The translations under genes and the position numbers were made by a program. Shown here piece after piece: positions 19,941 through 29,249 of a stretch of DNA of 54,161 bases. The notes under the pieces were generated by a model. It did not search any database. It saw only the letters and a list, made by a program, of their open reading frames with translations, and was not told the DNA's origin. How positions within the stretch are numbered: the stretch's first letter is position 1; each line of letters opens with the position of its first letter. Origin of the DNA: Paracoccaceae bacterium (GTDB taxonomy: Bacteria > Pseudomonadota > Alphaproteobacteria > Rhodobacterales > Rhodobacteraceae); NCBI GenBank assembly GCA_027489375.1, contig JAIXZW010000011.1, positions 1-54,161 of the forward strand, read 5' to 3'.

Positions 19941-21326
19941 CTAGCCCAGCCTCTCGCGCACCAGCGCCAGCGCCTTGGCAAGCAGCCCCTGCGCGACCTG
20001 CGGGCTTTCCGCTTCGGCATAGACCCGCAACTCCGGCGCATTGCCCGAGGGACGCAGATGCAGCACCCGCCCCGAAGCGCAAGGCATCCGCAAGCCGTCC
20101 GTCAGCACCAGACCGGCGGGCATCTCGCCAAGGGCGGCCAGAAACCCCGACCGCGCCGCATCATCGGCCTGCAGGGCCGCGACCAGCGCGGCCGAGGCCG
20201 CGGTCGCCACCCCCTCCAGCCGGTCCGCAGCCGTGAAGCGGGCCGGTTCCGCTGCGACCAATGCCGCAAGCCCGCCCGCAGCCCGCCCCGCCGCGAGCAC
20301 CGCGATGATCGGAAGCAGGCTGTCCCGCGTGACCAGACGCGGCAGAACCCCCGCACCAAGCTCCGCGTCGAAGCCAAGCAGGAACCCGCCGTTCGCCTCG
20401 TATCCGGCCACCTTGCCGCCCGCGGCCTCCATCCCCGCGATGACGTAGGGCGACCCGACCCGTGTCCGCAGCACCCGCGCCGGTCCCGCCTCGACGCCGC
20501 TGTTCGACGTGACGGGCGTCACGATCGTCTCGGCCCCCACGACCCGCGCCGTGATCTGGCCCAGAACGTCACCGGCAACCACCTCGCCCCGCCCGTCGGC
20601 GACAAGCGGTCTGTCGCCATCCCCGTCTGTCGAAACGAGCGCATCGAGCCTGTGCTCCGCCACCCAGTCACGGATCTCCTGCCGCGCCGCCGCCGGAACG
20701 GCTTCGGTATCCACCGGCACAAAGCCCGTCCTGCGGCCAAGCGCCACGACGTCCGCACCAAGCCCGCGCATCGCATCGACCAGCAGATCGCGGCTTACGG
20801 CCGTATGCGCCCAGACCCCGACCCGCAATCCGTCAAGCGCCTCCGCACCAAAGGCCGCGACATAGCGCGCCACCCAGCGCGCCCCGCAGCCTGCATCCGT
20901 TTCCAGAGTCCCGAGCGCGCCCCGTCCCGCCCCGCTCCCCGCCCCGCGCCCCAAGGCACCAAGGATCGCTGCCTCATCCGCCTTGGTGATCTCGCCCGAC
21001 GGCAGGTAGAATTTCAGCCCGTTCCTGTCGGCGGGTATGTGGCTGCCCGTCACCATCACCGACCCTGCCCCCGCCGCCATTGCGGCAAGGGCGAGCGCGG
21101 GCGTGGGAACATCGCCGCAGTCTGTCACGACCAGACCTTCGGCCCGTGCCGTATCGATCACCACCCGCGCCAGATCGGGCGACGATGGCCGCAGGTCATG
21201 CGCGACGTAAAGCCCCGTTCCCGTGTCGCAGGCCGCGACAAAGGCGCGGATATGGTCGGCCACCAGCGCAGGGGTCAGTTCCGCGACCAGCCCGCGCAAA
21301 CCCGAAGTCCCGAATTTAGGCGCCAT
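19941..21326 (-). CDS. manB: Phosphomannomutase/phosphoglucomutase
   Basis: Cytoplasmic alpha-D-phosphohexomutase, 461 aa, converting mannose-6-phosphate to mannose-1-phosphate. The four family regions are visible: the N-terminal FGTSGLRG, the phospho-serine loop VTGSHIPADRNGLKFY, the magnesium loop STDGDGDRPLV (D-G-D-G-D-R) and the C-terminal phosphate loop RPSGNAPELRVYAEA. The usual serine loop in many relatives is TASHNP; the TGSHIP form occurs in some phosphomannomutases. It starts 3 nt after the manC stop, so the two make a GDP-mannose supply operon for exopolysaccharide or lipopolysaccharide. Glucose-1-phosphate could also be a substrate. Confidence 0.82.
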   Translation of the reverse strand: MAPKFGTSGLRGLVAELTPALVADHIRAFVAACDTGTGLYVAHDLRPSSPDLARVVIDTARAEGLVVTDCGDVPTPALALAAMAAGAGSVMVTGSHIPADRNGLKFYLPSGEITKADEAAILGALGRGAGSGAGRGALGTLETDAGCGARWVARYVAAFGAEALDGLRVGVWAHTAVSRDLLVDAMRGLGADVVALGRRTGFVPVDTEAVPAAARQEIRDWVAEHRLDALVSTDGDGDRPLVADGRGEVVAGDVLGQITARVVGAETIVTPVTSNSGVEAGPARVLRTRVGSPYVIAGMEAAGGKVAGYEANGGFLLGFDAELGAGVLPRLVTRDSLLPIIAVLAAGRAAGGLAALVAAEPARFTAADRLEGVATAASAALVAALQADDAARSGFLAALGEMPAGLVLTDGLRMPCASGRVLHLRPSGNAPELRVYAEAESPQVAQGLLAKALALVRERLG

Positions 21327-21329
21327 GCC

Positions 21330-22778
21330 CTACCCTTTCGCCCCCTGTCCGCGGGCATAGATGTCCTCGTAGCGCACGATGTCATCCTCGCCCAGATACG
21401 CCCCCGTCTGCACCTCGATCAGTGTCAGGGGCAGCTTTCCGGGGTTCTCCATGCGGTGCACGGCACCGAGCGGGATATAGACCGACTGGTTCTCGCCCAA
21501 CAGACTGACCGTCCCGTCGATCGTCACCCGCGCCGTTCCGGCCACGACGATCCAGTGCTCTGCGCGGTGATGGTGGCTTTGCAGCGACAGCGCGGCACCC
21601 GGATGCACGACGATGCGCTTCACCTGAAAGCGCGGTCCGATCACAAGGCTTTCGTACCACCCCCAAGGCCGGTAATCGCGCGGCAGCGTCTCGGCCTGCG
21701 CGGCCCCCTTGGCCTTAAGCGCCGCAACGGCGGCCTTTACGTCCTGCGCACGGCTCTTGTGGGCAACCAGCACGGCATCGGGCATGGCGACGGCGATGAC
21801 ATCCTTCAACCCGATTCCGACGATCTCCTGCGCCTCGCTCGCCGCTTGCAGAAGCGTGTCCTCGCAATCCAGCGCGGTCGCGGCACCGGCCGTCACGACC
21901 CCATTCGCGTCCGGCCCGCCTTCGCGCCAGACCGCCTGCCAGTCGCCAAGGTCCGACCACACCCCGCCATAGGGCACCACGGTCAGGTTTCCCGCCCGCT
22001 CCATCACCGCGTAATCTATCGAGATTTCGGGACAGCGCTCCCAAGGCGCCGGATCGAGCCGCGTAAAGGACAAATCCCGCTCCGCCCCCGCGAGTGCCGC
22101 CCGGACCGCCGCCAGAACGGCGGGCGCATGCGTTTCAAATGCGGTCAGGATTGCGGTGGTGGTGAACAGGAAGATGCCCGCGTTCCACAGATGCATTCCC
22201 CCCGCCAGCAATTGCTCGGCCATCGCGGCATCCGGCTTTTCTCGAAAGCTGCGCAAGGGTTGCGGCACGGGCGCGAAATCCGCCTCCGGCGCAGTGGACA
22301 GTTCCAGCCAGCCATAGCCCGTCTCGGCACGGTCCGGCCTTATGCCAAAGGTGACGAGCCTGCCCGCAGCGGCCACGGGCACCGCCGCCTGCACCACGGC
22401 ACGGAAACGGTCCGCATCGGGAATCACATGGTCCGACGGCGCGACCAGCATCAGCGCCCCCGCCTCCTGCGCATCAAGGGCAAGCGCCGCGGCACAGATC
22501 GCCGCCGCCGTGTTGCGGGCCGAAGGTTCGATCAGCGTCAGCCCCGGAAGAATGCCAAGCGCGGCAAGCTGTTCGACCACCACGAACCGGAAATCCGCGG
22601 CCGTGACCACCGAAGGCGCGGAAAACCCCTCGCCCGACAGCCGCCGTGCCGATGCCTGAAACAGGCTCTCCTCGCCCAGAAGGCGCACGAATTGCTTGGG
22701 ATAGGATTTGCGCGACAAAGGCCAAAGCCGCGTGCCGGCGCCCCCGCAAAGCAGGACAGGATGGATCAAACCGGTCAC
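21330..22778 (-). CDS. manC: Mannose-1-phosphate guanylyltransferase/mannose-6-phosphate isomerase
   Basis: Bifunctional cytoplasmic enzyme, 482 aa, of the CpsB/XanB/AlgA type. The N-terminal nucleotidyltransferase has LLCGGAGTRLWPLSRKSYPK, the FVEKP-like region FREKPD and NAGIFLF. The C-terminal cupin isomerase part has RPWGWYE, FQVKRIVVHPGAALSLQ, HHHRAEHWIVV and ENQSVYIPLGAVHRMENPG. I use GTG 22778 as start, because GAGG lies 9 nt upstream and the protein then begins just before the nucleotide loop; the open frame to 22925 adds residues with no family match. It is the first gene of manC-manB and lies 221 nt downstream of the FAD oxidase gene. Confidence 0.83.
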   Translation of the reverse strand: MTGLIHPVLLCGGAGTRLWPLSRKSYPKQFVRLLGEESLFQASARRLSGEGFSAPSVVTAADFRFVVVEQLAALGILPGLTLIEPSARNTAAAICAAALALDAQEAGALMLVAPSDHVIPDADRFRAVVQAAVPVAAAGRLVTFGIRPDRAETGYGWLELSTAPEADFAPVPQPLRSFREKPDAAMAEQLLAGGMHLWNAGIFLFTTTAILTAFETHAPAVLAAVRAALAGAERDLSFTRLDPAPWERCPEISIDYAVMERAGNLTVVPYGGVWSDLGDWQAVWREGGPDANGVVTAGAATALDCEDTLLQAASEAQEIVGIGLKDVIAVAMPDAVLVAHKSRAQDVKAAVAALKAKGAAQAETLPRDYRPWGWYESLVIGPRFQVKRIVVHPGAALSLQSHHHRAEHWIVVAGTARVTIDGTVSLLGENQSVYIPLGAVHRMENPGKLPLTLIEVQTGAYLGEDDIVRYEDIYARGQGAKG

Positions 22779-22999
22779 TCGCACATACCTCGACACACAT
22801 AACAACGAACTCACAGCCCTAGCGATATGCCGGAGCGGCCAAGGGTGACAAGCCACCATTTCCCCGCAGCGCCGCCGAACAGGCGGGCTGCCGCCGCGAA
22901 ACGCCCGACCGTCCCCGTCCGCCACTCTTGCCGGAAATCAGAAGGAGGCGGCCCGTGTCACCGCTGATCCACCGTCCAAGCCTGTGCCGGAATGCCGAT

Positions 23000-24268
23000 C
23001 TAACGCGCCATCACCGCATGGGTCAAAGCCGCCCCCGCCTCGTAATAGGCTTCCCGCGCGGTGACGAATGCCTCCCGATGCGCGGCCACGGGTGCCACAG
23101 GCAGCGCATCGGGCTTGCCCTCCAGCAGTGCCAGAGCCGCGTCGCGGCCAAAGACCGTGCCGGGGCAGATGCCGCGCCCCGAATAGCCGAAACAGGCCAA
23201 GGCATCCGGCCCGAAGGCCACGATCTTCGGAATATGGTCCGAGGTCATGGCGATCCGCCCGCGCCAGCCATGTTCGAAGGCCAACCCCGCAAGCTGCGGA
23301 TAGACCTGCGCCAGCTTGCGCCGCGCCCAGGCGGCATGCAGCGCCCCCCCGGGTCCCTCAAGGTTTCCGATCGCCCCCAGGATCATCCGCCCCGCCCGAT
23401 CGACACGGAATGATGACATCACCATCGCGGTATCCCAGCACCCCTCGCCACCCGCGAGGATCGTATCGCGCAGCGGTGCGGGCATCGGTCGGGTCGCGAA
23501 CTGGAAATAGCTCACCGCCACGATCTCGGGCCGGAAGCCAAGGTCGACGCCGCCGAAATAGGCGTTGGTGGCAAGCAGCAAATGCTTCGCCCGCACCGCA
23601 TGCCCGTTCACCACAAGCCGCCAGCAGTCGCCATCATGGCGCGCATGGCTCACCGCGCTCTTTTCGTAAAGCCGCGCCCCCTTCGCCACCGCCGCAATGG
23701 CAAGCCCCCGCGCATAGGACAGGGGCTGGATCGTTCCCGCGCGCGGGTCGAAAAGCGCAGCGTGAAAGGCCGAGCTTCCCGTGCGGCGCACCGTTTCGGC
23801 GCGATCGAGCAATTCGACCGGCCAGCCCATCGCCTTGCCCTGCCGGAACCGCTCGGCCAGATCGGCACGGCCTGCAGGGGCATGGGCAAGATGGAGCGTG
23901 CCGTTCGGGGTCGCCTCGCAGTCGATCCCCTCACGGGCGACGATGTCCCAGACCGTTGCCGGTCCCTTCGCCAGCGCCGCCATCAGACGGCGTCCCGCGA
24001 CCTCGCCCATCTGTCGGACCACATCTTCCGGCGGCAGCCAGAGTCCGGCATTCACCAGCCCGACGTTGCGCCCCGACCCGCCATGACCGAAGCTCTCTGC
24101 CTCGAACACCGCGACCTTCGCCCCCAGTGCCGCAGCGTGCAGCGCGGCGGACAGGCCGGTGTAGCCGCCGCCGATCACGGCCAGATCAACCGCCGCATCC
24201 TCTGCCAGCGGGGGTGCCGCGACCGTGACGCTGCTCGACTCACGCCAAAGATTCGTTTTTGTTTTCAT
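23000..24268 (-). CDS. amaA: AmaA-like FAD oxidase, probable L-pipecolate oxidase
   Basis: DadA/PuuB-type FAD amine oxidase, 422 aa. The FAD-binding fold is at residues about 28-60 (VIGGGYTGLSAALHAA), followed by HGGSGRNVGLVNAG and, at the C-terminus, FGYSGRGICPGTVFGRD. The product would oxidise L-pipecolate to piperideine-6-carboxylate. This substrate is inferred from operon position: it follows the AmaB-like dehydrogenase and HglS genes on the same strand with a 46-nt gap. By sequence alone gamma-glutamylputrescine or another secondary amine is also possible. The N-terminus MKTKTNLWRESS is typical of PuuB relatives. Confidence 0.68.
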   Translation of the reverse strand: MKTKTNLWRESSSVTVAAPPLAEDAAVDLAVIGGGYTGLSAALHAAALGAKVAVFEAESFGHGGSGRNVGLVNAGLWLPPEDVVRQMGEVAGRRLMAALAKGPATVWDIVAREGIDCEATPNGTLHLAHAPAGRADLAERFRQGKAMGWPVELLDRAETVRRTGSSAFHAALFDPRAGTIQPLSYARGLAIAAVAKGARLYEKSAVSHARHDGDCWRLVVNGHAVRAKHLLLATNAYFGGVDLGFRPEIVAVSYFQFATRPMPAPLRDTILAGGEGCWDTAMVMSSFRVDRAGRMILGAIGNLEGPGGALHAAWARRKLAQVYPQLAGLAFEHGWRGRIAMTSDHIPKIVAFGPDALACFGYSGRGICPGTVFGRDAALALLEGKPDALPVAPVAAHREAFVTAREAYYEAGAALTHAVMAR

Positions 24269-24314
24269 CTATCTGGACCACAAAGCTGAAGTGACGTGTC
24301 AGGTTGAAACGCAC

Positions 24315-25841
24315 TTAGCCGATGTCGAAGACGACCCCCTGCGCCAGCGGCAGGTCGCGCGAATAGTTGATCGTATTGGTTGCCTGCCGCATATAGGCGC
24401 GCCACGCATCGGACCCGCTTTCGCGTCCGCCGCCGGTTTCCTTTTCCCCGCCGAACGCCCCGCCGATCTCGGCCCCCGATGTGCCGATATTGACATTGGC
24501 GATGCCGCAATCCGAACCGGCCGCCGACAGGAACATCTCCATCTCGCGCAGATCGGTGGTGAAAATGGCCGAGGACAGCCCCGCCCCCACCGCATTATGC
24601 GCCTCGATCACCGCATCGAAATCCGAATAGGTCATGACGTAGAGGATCGGCGCGAAGGTTTCTTCCAGCACCGGCCCGACCTGCGCGGGCATCTCGACCA
24701 GCGCGGGGCGCACGTAATGGGCATCGGGGGCGATATCCGTCACACGTTCCCCGCCCGTCACCAAGCCCCCCGCTGCCCGCGCCGCCTCCAGCGCCCCGAC
24801 CATCGCATCATAGGCCGCCCCGTCCACCAGAGGTCCGACCAGCGCCTGCGAGGTCAGCGGATTGCCCACCGTCACCGAAGCCCACGCCTTCTTCAACCGC
24901 GGCACCAGTTCGGCGGCCACGCTTTCGTGCACGAAAAGCCGCCGCATCGTGGTGCAGCGTTGCCCCGCCGTGCCCATCGCACCAAAGGCAATCGCCCGCA
25001 GCGCCATGTCGAGATCGGCCGAAGGACAGACGATCCCCGCATTGTTCCCGCCAAGTTCCAGAAGGCTGCGCCCGAAGCGGGCGGCCACTTTCGGCCCGAC
25101 GATCCGCCCCATCCGCGTCGACCCGGTGGCCGACACCAGCGCGACTTTCGGACTGTCGACCAGCACGGCCCCGATATCCCCCGCCCCGACCAGCAGTTGC
25201 GCCAGCCCCTCGGGCACCTGCCCGAAGCGCTTCGCCGCCTTGGCAAAGATGGCCTGCGTGGCCAGCGCGGTAAGCGGGGTCTTTTCCGACGGTTTCCAGA
25301 TCACCGCATCGCCGCAGATCAGCGCCAGCGCCGCATTCCACGCCCAGACCGCCACAGGAAAGTTGAAGGCCGTGATCACCGCCACGACGCCAAGCGGGTG
25401 CCAGGTCTCCATCATCCGGTGTCCCGGACGCTCGGTTGCGATGGTCAGCCCGTAAAGCTGGCGCGACAGGCCGACGGCGAAATCGCAGATGTCGATCATC
25501 TCCTGCACTTCGCCCAGACCTTCCGACACGCTCTTGCCCGCCTCGATGGACACGAGCCTGCCAAGTTCGGCCTTCGCCGCCCGCAATTCCTCGCCCAGAA
25601 GACGGACCAGCTCGCCCCGCCGCGGCGCGGGCACGACGCGCCATGCCTTGAACGCCGCCTCCGCAGTCAGGATCGCGGCTTCCGCATCGGCGACCGATGC
25701 GAAGGGCAACCGTCCGGTCTCCTCGCCGGTGACGGGGCTGCGGGCAATCAGGCTTCCGCCCGTCCGCGCCGCGGGGTCCACCCCGAGACGGTCGAGAAGC
25801 GCGGCCGCTTCGATGGCAAGTGTCGTGTGTTTCGCGTTCAT
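24315..25841 (-). CDS. amaB: AmaB-like 2-aminoadipate semialdehyde dehydrogenase (ALDH7-type)
   Basis: NAD-dependent aldehyde dehydrogenase, 508 aa, of the ALDH7/antiquitin type. It would convert 2-aminoadipate 6-semialdehyde, in equilibrium with piperideine-6-carboxylate, to 2-aminoadipate. Visible motifs: FNFPVAVWAWNAALALICGD (cofactor-pocket strand), WKPSEKTPLTA, VSATGSTRMGR, the general base Glu in LLELGGNNAGIV and the catalytic Cys in GTAGQRCTTMRRLFVHE. The ATG at 25841 has GGAA 8-9 nt upstream and lies 13 nt after the hglS stop, so I prefer it to the overlapping start at 25868. It sits between hglS and the AmaA-like gene. Confidence 0.8.
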   Translation of the reverse strand: MNAKHTTLAIEAAALLDRLGVDPAARTGGSLIARSPVTGEETGRLPFASVADAEAAILTAEAAFKAWRVVPAPRRGELVRLLGEELRAAKAELGRLVSIEAGKSVSEGLGEVQEMIDICDFAVGLSRQLYGLTIATERPGHRMMETWHPLGVVAVITAFNFPVAVWAWNAALALICGDAVIWKPSEKTPLTALATQAIFAKAAKRFGQVPEGLAQLLVGAGDIGAVLVDSPKVALVSATGSTRMGRIVGPKVAARFGRSLLELGGNNAGIVCPSADLDMALRAIAFGAMGTAGQRCTTMRRLFVHESVAAELVPRLKKAWASVTVGNPLTSQALVGPLVDGAAYDAMVGALEAARAAGGLVTGGERVTDIAPDAHYVRPALVEMPAQVGPVLEETFAPILYVMTYSDFDAVIEAHNAVGAGLSSAIFTTDLREMEMFLSAAGSDCGIANVNIGTSGAEIGGAFGGEKETGGGRESGSDAWRAYMRQATNTINYSRDLPLAQGVVFDIG

Positions 25842-25854
25842 GGCTTGGTTCCGG

Positions 25855-27228
25855 TCAAATGAGGGCATTCAGGCAGGCGCGCAGCGTTGCGGCCTCGATG
25901 CCTGCGTAATGGTGGAATTCATTCAGGACTTCTGCGCCGAGATCGGCTTCGAACCGGCGCTGGTTGGGGCTTGCGGCAAACTCCTGCTGCGCCCCGTCGC
26001 CAAGGTTCGACTGGAAGATCCCCGCCGCCGAAACGGGCAGGAAATCTTCGTAGACGACGGGATCGGGGCGGATCATGCCCCGCGCCAAAGCCTCGTCCAC
26101 CGTCAATTCGCCCTGTCCCGGCTGTGCCGCATCGGTCAGCGACCACGCGAAATAGCCCAAGCCCTGCACGCGGATGGCCTCCCAATCGTCGGGAAAGGCG
26201 GCAAAGGTCCGCTCCAGCGCATCCGTGTAGTCGGCCGCATTCGACCCGTCCGCCGCCGGCCGCACGATCTTGCGCGTCTCGGTCAGCAGATGGTCGTAAA
26301 GCGCCCGCCCCTTCGGCGTCAGCGCGATCCCGCGCTGCTCGATCTCGCCGAAGCGCGCCGTATGCTGCCCCGGGACCCACCCCCCGCCGTGACGGAATGC
26401 GACCGCCTCGTCCAGCGCCTTGAACGAAGTCTGGCGCAGCAGGATCGGACAGGCCCGCGTCGGCGGCCCCTCGACCACCGCCTTTGGCGCGATCCCGCGA
26501 AGCGGCATCCGTGCCTGCACCTTGTCGATATCGAGCGTGCGGGGTGTCAGATGGTTGATATGCGGACCGCGGAACGACACGACATCAGCCACCAGACGAT
26601 GCGCGTCATGCAGCTTTTCGTAAAGCTCCGCGGTGACAATTGCCTTGTCATGCCAGCGAAAGGTTTCCAGCACTTCGGCCACGAAACGGTCGGCATCCGC
26701 TTCGGACAGGCCGCCCTCCGCCTCGGCCCGCTCCACCAGAGCGACGGCGGCGGGGGTGAAAATCTGCCTCCGGCCAAGGACCGCCTCCGCCTCCGCGCGC
26801 AACCCCTCGTCCGCGATCAGTTCCATCCGCAAAAGCGACGTGAAGACGCGGAACGGATTGCGCCGCAGGCTTTCGGCCCCCACGGGTCGAAATGCGGTTG
26901 AATGGACGGGCACATTCGCTTCGGTCAGGTCATAGTAGCCGACCGGCACCATCCCCATCACCGCAAAGACACGGCGCATCATGGCAAGTTCCGCCGCCGT
27001 CCCCAGCCGGATCGCGCCATGCCGCTCGTCGGAAATCCGCGCCAATTCGTCCGTCGCAACCAGCCGCTCGCGCAGGTCGGCCCGTTCGGCCAACGTCTCG
27101 GCATTGACCTCCGCGACCAGATCGAGGAGCGCGCCATAGGCCGGAACCTCCTCGCGGTACATCGCCGACATCGCCGCCGAGAAACGGGCGCGGATCGCAT
27201 CGGAAGTAAGGGCAGTGCGTTGCAGCAT
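25855..27228 (-). CDS. hglS: HglS: 2-oxoadipate dioxygenase/decarboxylase (DUF1338, YdcJ family)
   Basis: Non-haem iron enzyme, 457 aa, that turns 2-oxoadipate plus oxygen into D-2-hydroxyglutarate and carbon dioxide in bacterial lysine breakdown. With ATG 27228 as start, the family's metal and substrate residues fall at the expected places: His70 and Arg74 in SDERHGAIR, His226 in RGPHINHLTPR and Glu295 in ARFGEIEQRG. In the Pseudomonas putida enzyme, as I remember, they are His70, Arg74, His226 and Glu294. A GAAGG site 8 nt upstream supports this ATG over TTG 27246. It heads the hglS-amaB-amaA operon and is divergent from a LysR gene. Confidence 0.88.
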   Translation of the reverse strand: MLQRTALTSDAIRARFSAAMSAMYREEVPAYGALLDLVAEVNAETLAERADLRERLVATDELARISDERHGAIRLGTAAELAMMRRVFAVMGMVPVGYYDLTEANVPVHSTAFRPVGAESLRRNPFRVFTSLLRMELIADEGLRAEAEAVLGRRQIFTPAAVALVERAEAEGGLSEADADRFVAEVLETFRWHDKAIVTAELYEKLHDAHRLVADVVSFRGPHINHLTPRTLDIDKVQARMPLRGIAPKAVVEGPPTRACPILLRQTSFKALDEAVAFRHGGGWVPGQHTARFGEIEQRGIALTPKGRALYDHLLTETRKIVRPAADGSNAADYTDALERTFAAFPDDWEAIRVQGLGYFAWSLTDAAQPGQGELTVDEALARGMIRPDPVVYEDFLPVSAAGIFQSNLGDGAQQEFAASPNQRRFEADLGAEVLNEFHHYAGIEAATLRACLNALI

Positions 27229-27333
27229 GATTGCGGCCTTCGGCAAAGTTCATAATCTTTCCGCACTATATCCGTTGCAGATCAGCCCGTGTTGTGACAG
27301 TTTCGCAGATGTTGATGCGTTTTTGGAATTAAC

Positions 27334-28260
27334 ATGCGCCGCGGCCTGCTTCCCGACTTGTCCACCCTCCAGACGTTCGAAGCCGCCGCACGCCACGGCA
27401 ACTTCTCGCGCGCGGCGCAGGAACTGAACCTCACGCAAAGCGCGGTAAGCCGCCAGATCAAGGAACTCGAGGCGCAGACAGGCCAGCACCTTTTCGAACG
27501 CATCCGTCAGCGCGTCGTCCTGTCCGAGGCGGGCGAACAGGCGCTTCCCGAAGTGCGCCGCCTCTTGGCCGAGGCCGAGCGCCTCATGCTCCACACCCTC
27601 GCCGCAGGTCCCGTGACGCAGCAACTCCGCGTGGCGACGCTGCCGACCTTCGGTACGCGCTGGCTCGTGCCGCGCCTGCCCGCCTTTCTTGCGGCCAATC
27701 CCGACATCGCGCTCACCCTCGAGTCCCGCGATCGCCCCTTCAGCTTCGATGAAGACCCGATGGACCTTGCCATCCACTACGGCAAACCCCTCTGGCCCGG
27801 AGCCGTGACCGAATTCCTCTGCACCGAGATCGTCGTGCCCGTGGCAGGACGCGCCACGGCGGCAAGCCTTTCGGGCGACATCGCCGATATCGCCCGCGCC
27901 CCGCTCCTGCATGTCACGGGTCGCCCCCGCCTCTGGTCGCAATGGTTCGACATCTACGCCACGGGGACCGGGGTCTGGCGCGGCCAGCGGTTCGACCAGT
28001 TCTCGATGGTCATCGCCGCGGCCTGTGCCGATCTCGGCGTGGCCCTCCTGCCGACCTATCTGATCGAGCCGGAACTGGCCTCCGGCGCGCTCGTCCAGTT
28101 GTTCGATGCGCCGATGGAAACCGAAAACGCCTATTACATCGTCCTTCCCGAAGGCCGCCAGCGCCGCCGCGCCAGCGTCCTTTTGCGCGACTGGCTCATG
28201 CGTCAGGTCGGCCCGCGCTCACAGGCGCCGCGCGCCAGCAACCCGCAACCCGCAGCCTAG
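27334..28260 (+). CDS. LysR-family regulator, GcvA-like, probable regulator of the lysine operon
   Basis: 308-residue LysR activator/repressor. Helix-turn-helix at about residues 20-45 (GNFSRAAQELNLTQSAVSRQ), followed by a GcvA-type effector domain (LRVATLPTFGTRWLVPRLPAF, later DLGVALLPTYLIEPEL). GGA lies 7 nt before ATG 27334. It is divergent from hglS with 105 nt between starts, the usual arrangement for a LysR protein and its target. The effector is likely a lysine-pathway intermediate such as pipecolate or 2-aminoadipate; this is inference from position. Confidence 0.8.
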   Translation: MRRGLLPDLSTLQTFEAAARHGNFSRAAQELNLTQSAVSRQIKELEAQTGQHLFERIRQRVVLSEAGEQALPEVRRLLAEAERLMLHTLAAGPVTQQLRVATLPTFGTRWLVPRLPAFLAANPDIALTLESRDRPFSFDEDPMDLAIHYGKPLWPGAVTEFLCTEIVVPVAGRATAASLSGDIADIARAPLLHVTGRPRLWSQWFDIYATGTGVWRGQRFDQFSMVIAAACADLGVALLPTYLIEPELASGALVQLFDAPMETENAYYIVLPEGRQRRRASVLLRDWLMRQVGPRSQAPRASNPQPAA

Positions 28261-28273
28261 ACGGGCGCGCCGC

Positions 28274-29173
28274 CTACCACGCCTGTTCCAGCAGCCAGCG
28301 ATGCAGTGCCGCAACGTGCTTGGCGCGCAACCGCTTCTTTGTGGTGATCAGATAGAACCCCGGCACCGAGGCAAGCGGCAAATCCGCAAGCGCATCGGCC
28401 CCCAGCGGCGCGACCAACTTGCCCGCCGCAATGTCCTCTTCGGCATCCAGACGCGATATCAGCCCGATCCCCAACCCCTGCTGCGTGGCGCGCCGCATGG
28501 TCGCCGCATCGTCAAAGGTCAGGCTGCGGTCGAGCAAAGGCGACTCGACGCCCAGATACCGCAGGATATCGGTCCAAAGCCGAAGCGACCGCGCGGGCTG
28601 CAGCAAGCTGAAGCGCAGCAGATCGGCAGGCGCGGAAATCCGCTCCGCCATGTCGGGGCGGCAACAGATCATCTTCGGGTCGCGCAACAGCAGCGTGCTT
28701 TCCACTTCCCTGCGGTCGTCGAAGCCCCATTGCACCGCAAGGTCGATCTGGTCCCGTTCAAGATCGACAAGGTCGATCATCGTCGTCACCCCGATCTCGG
28801 CATCCGGCACGGCCTGCCGGAAATCGCCCAACCGCGGCATCAGATAGCGCGTCCCGAAATAGGGGCTGACGTTGAGGTTGATCCGCTCCCGCTCGCGCGG
28901 GCCGGTGACACGGCGGATGCCCTCTTCGAATTCCCCGAAACCGGCGGCGATGTAATGCGACAGGGTGATCGCCTTCTCGGTCAGGCGCACACCCCGCCCC
29001 TCGCGTTCGATCAGCACCACGCCCAGCGCCTCTTCCAGCAGCCGGATTTGCTGGCCCACCGCCTGCGGCGTCACGAACAGGTCTTCCGCCGCCTCGCGCA
29101 AGGACCGGTGGCGCACCACCGCATGGAAGACCCGCAACGAATTCAGCGGCGGCAACCGCAGTTTCTCAGACAC
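28274..29173 (-). CDS. LysR-family regulator, GcvA-like
   Basis: 299-residue LysR protein with helix-turn-helix SLREAAEDLFVTPQAVGQQI and a GcvA-type effector domain (INLNVSPYFGTRYLMPRLGD, GLGIGLISRLDAEEDI). I use GTG 29173, because AAGGGGA lies 6 nt upstream and the product then begins MSEKLRLPPLNSLRVFHAV. The open frame to 29284 would overlap the upstream LysR gene. It is convergent with the preceding LysR gene and in the same direction as the next. Targets are unknown. Confidence 0.78.
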   Translation of the reverse strand: MSEKLRLPPLNSLRVFHAVVRHRSLREAAEDLFVTPQAVGQQIRLLEEALGVVLIEREGRGVRLTEKAITLSHYIAAGFGEFEEGIRRVTGPRERERINLNVSPYFGTRYLMPRLGDFRQAVPDAEIGVTTMIDLVDLERDQIDLAVQWGFDDRREVESTLLLRDPKMICCRPDMAERISAPADLLRFSLLQPARSLRLWTDILRYLGVESPLLDRSLTFDDAATMRRATQQGLGIGLISRLDAEEDIAAGKLVAPLGADALADLPLASVPGFYLITTKKRLRAKHVAALHRWLLEQAW

Positions 29174-29249
29174 GCGCTTCCCCTTCCGCTGCCCGCAAGC
29201 CAGAGGATCACGTGTAGCACCCCGCGCCGGATTGACAAAGCTGAACTTT

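Noticed and set aside
22941..23413. A plus-strand GTG at 22955 with a perfect GAAGGAGG ribosome-site-like word
   Set aside because: The reading frame runs antisense through the FAD oxidase gene and gives Arg/Pro-rich sequence with no recognisable domain, so the site is probably chance.
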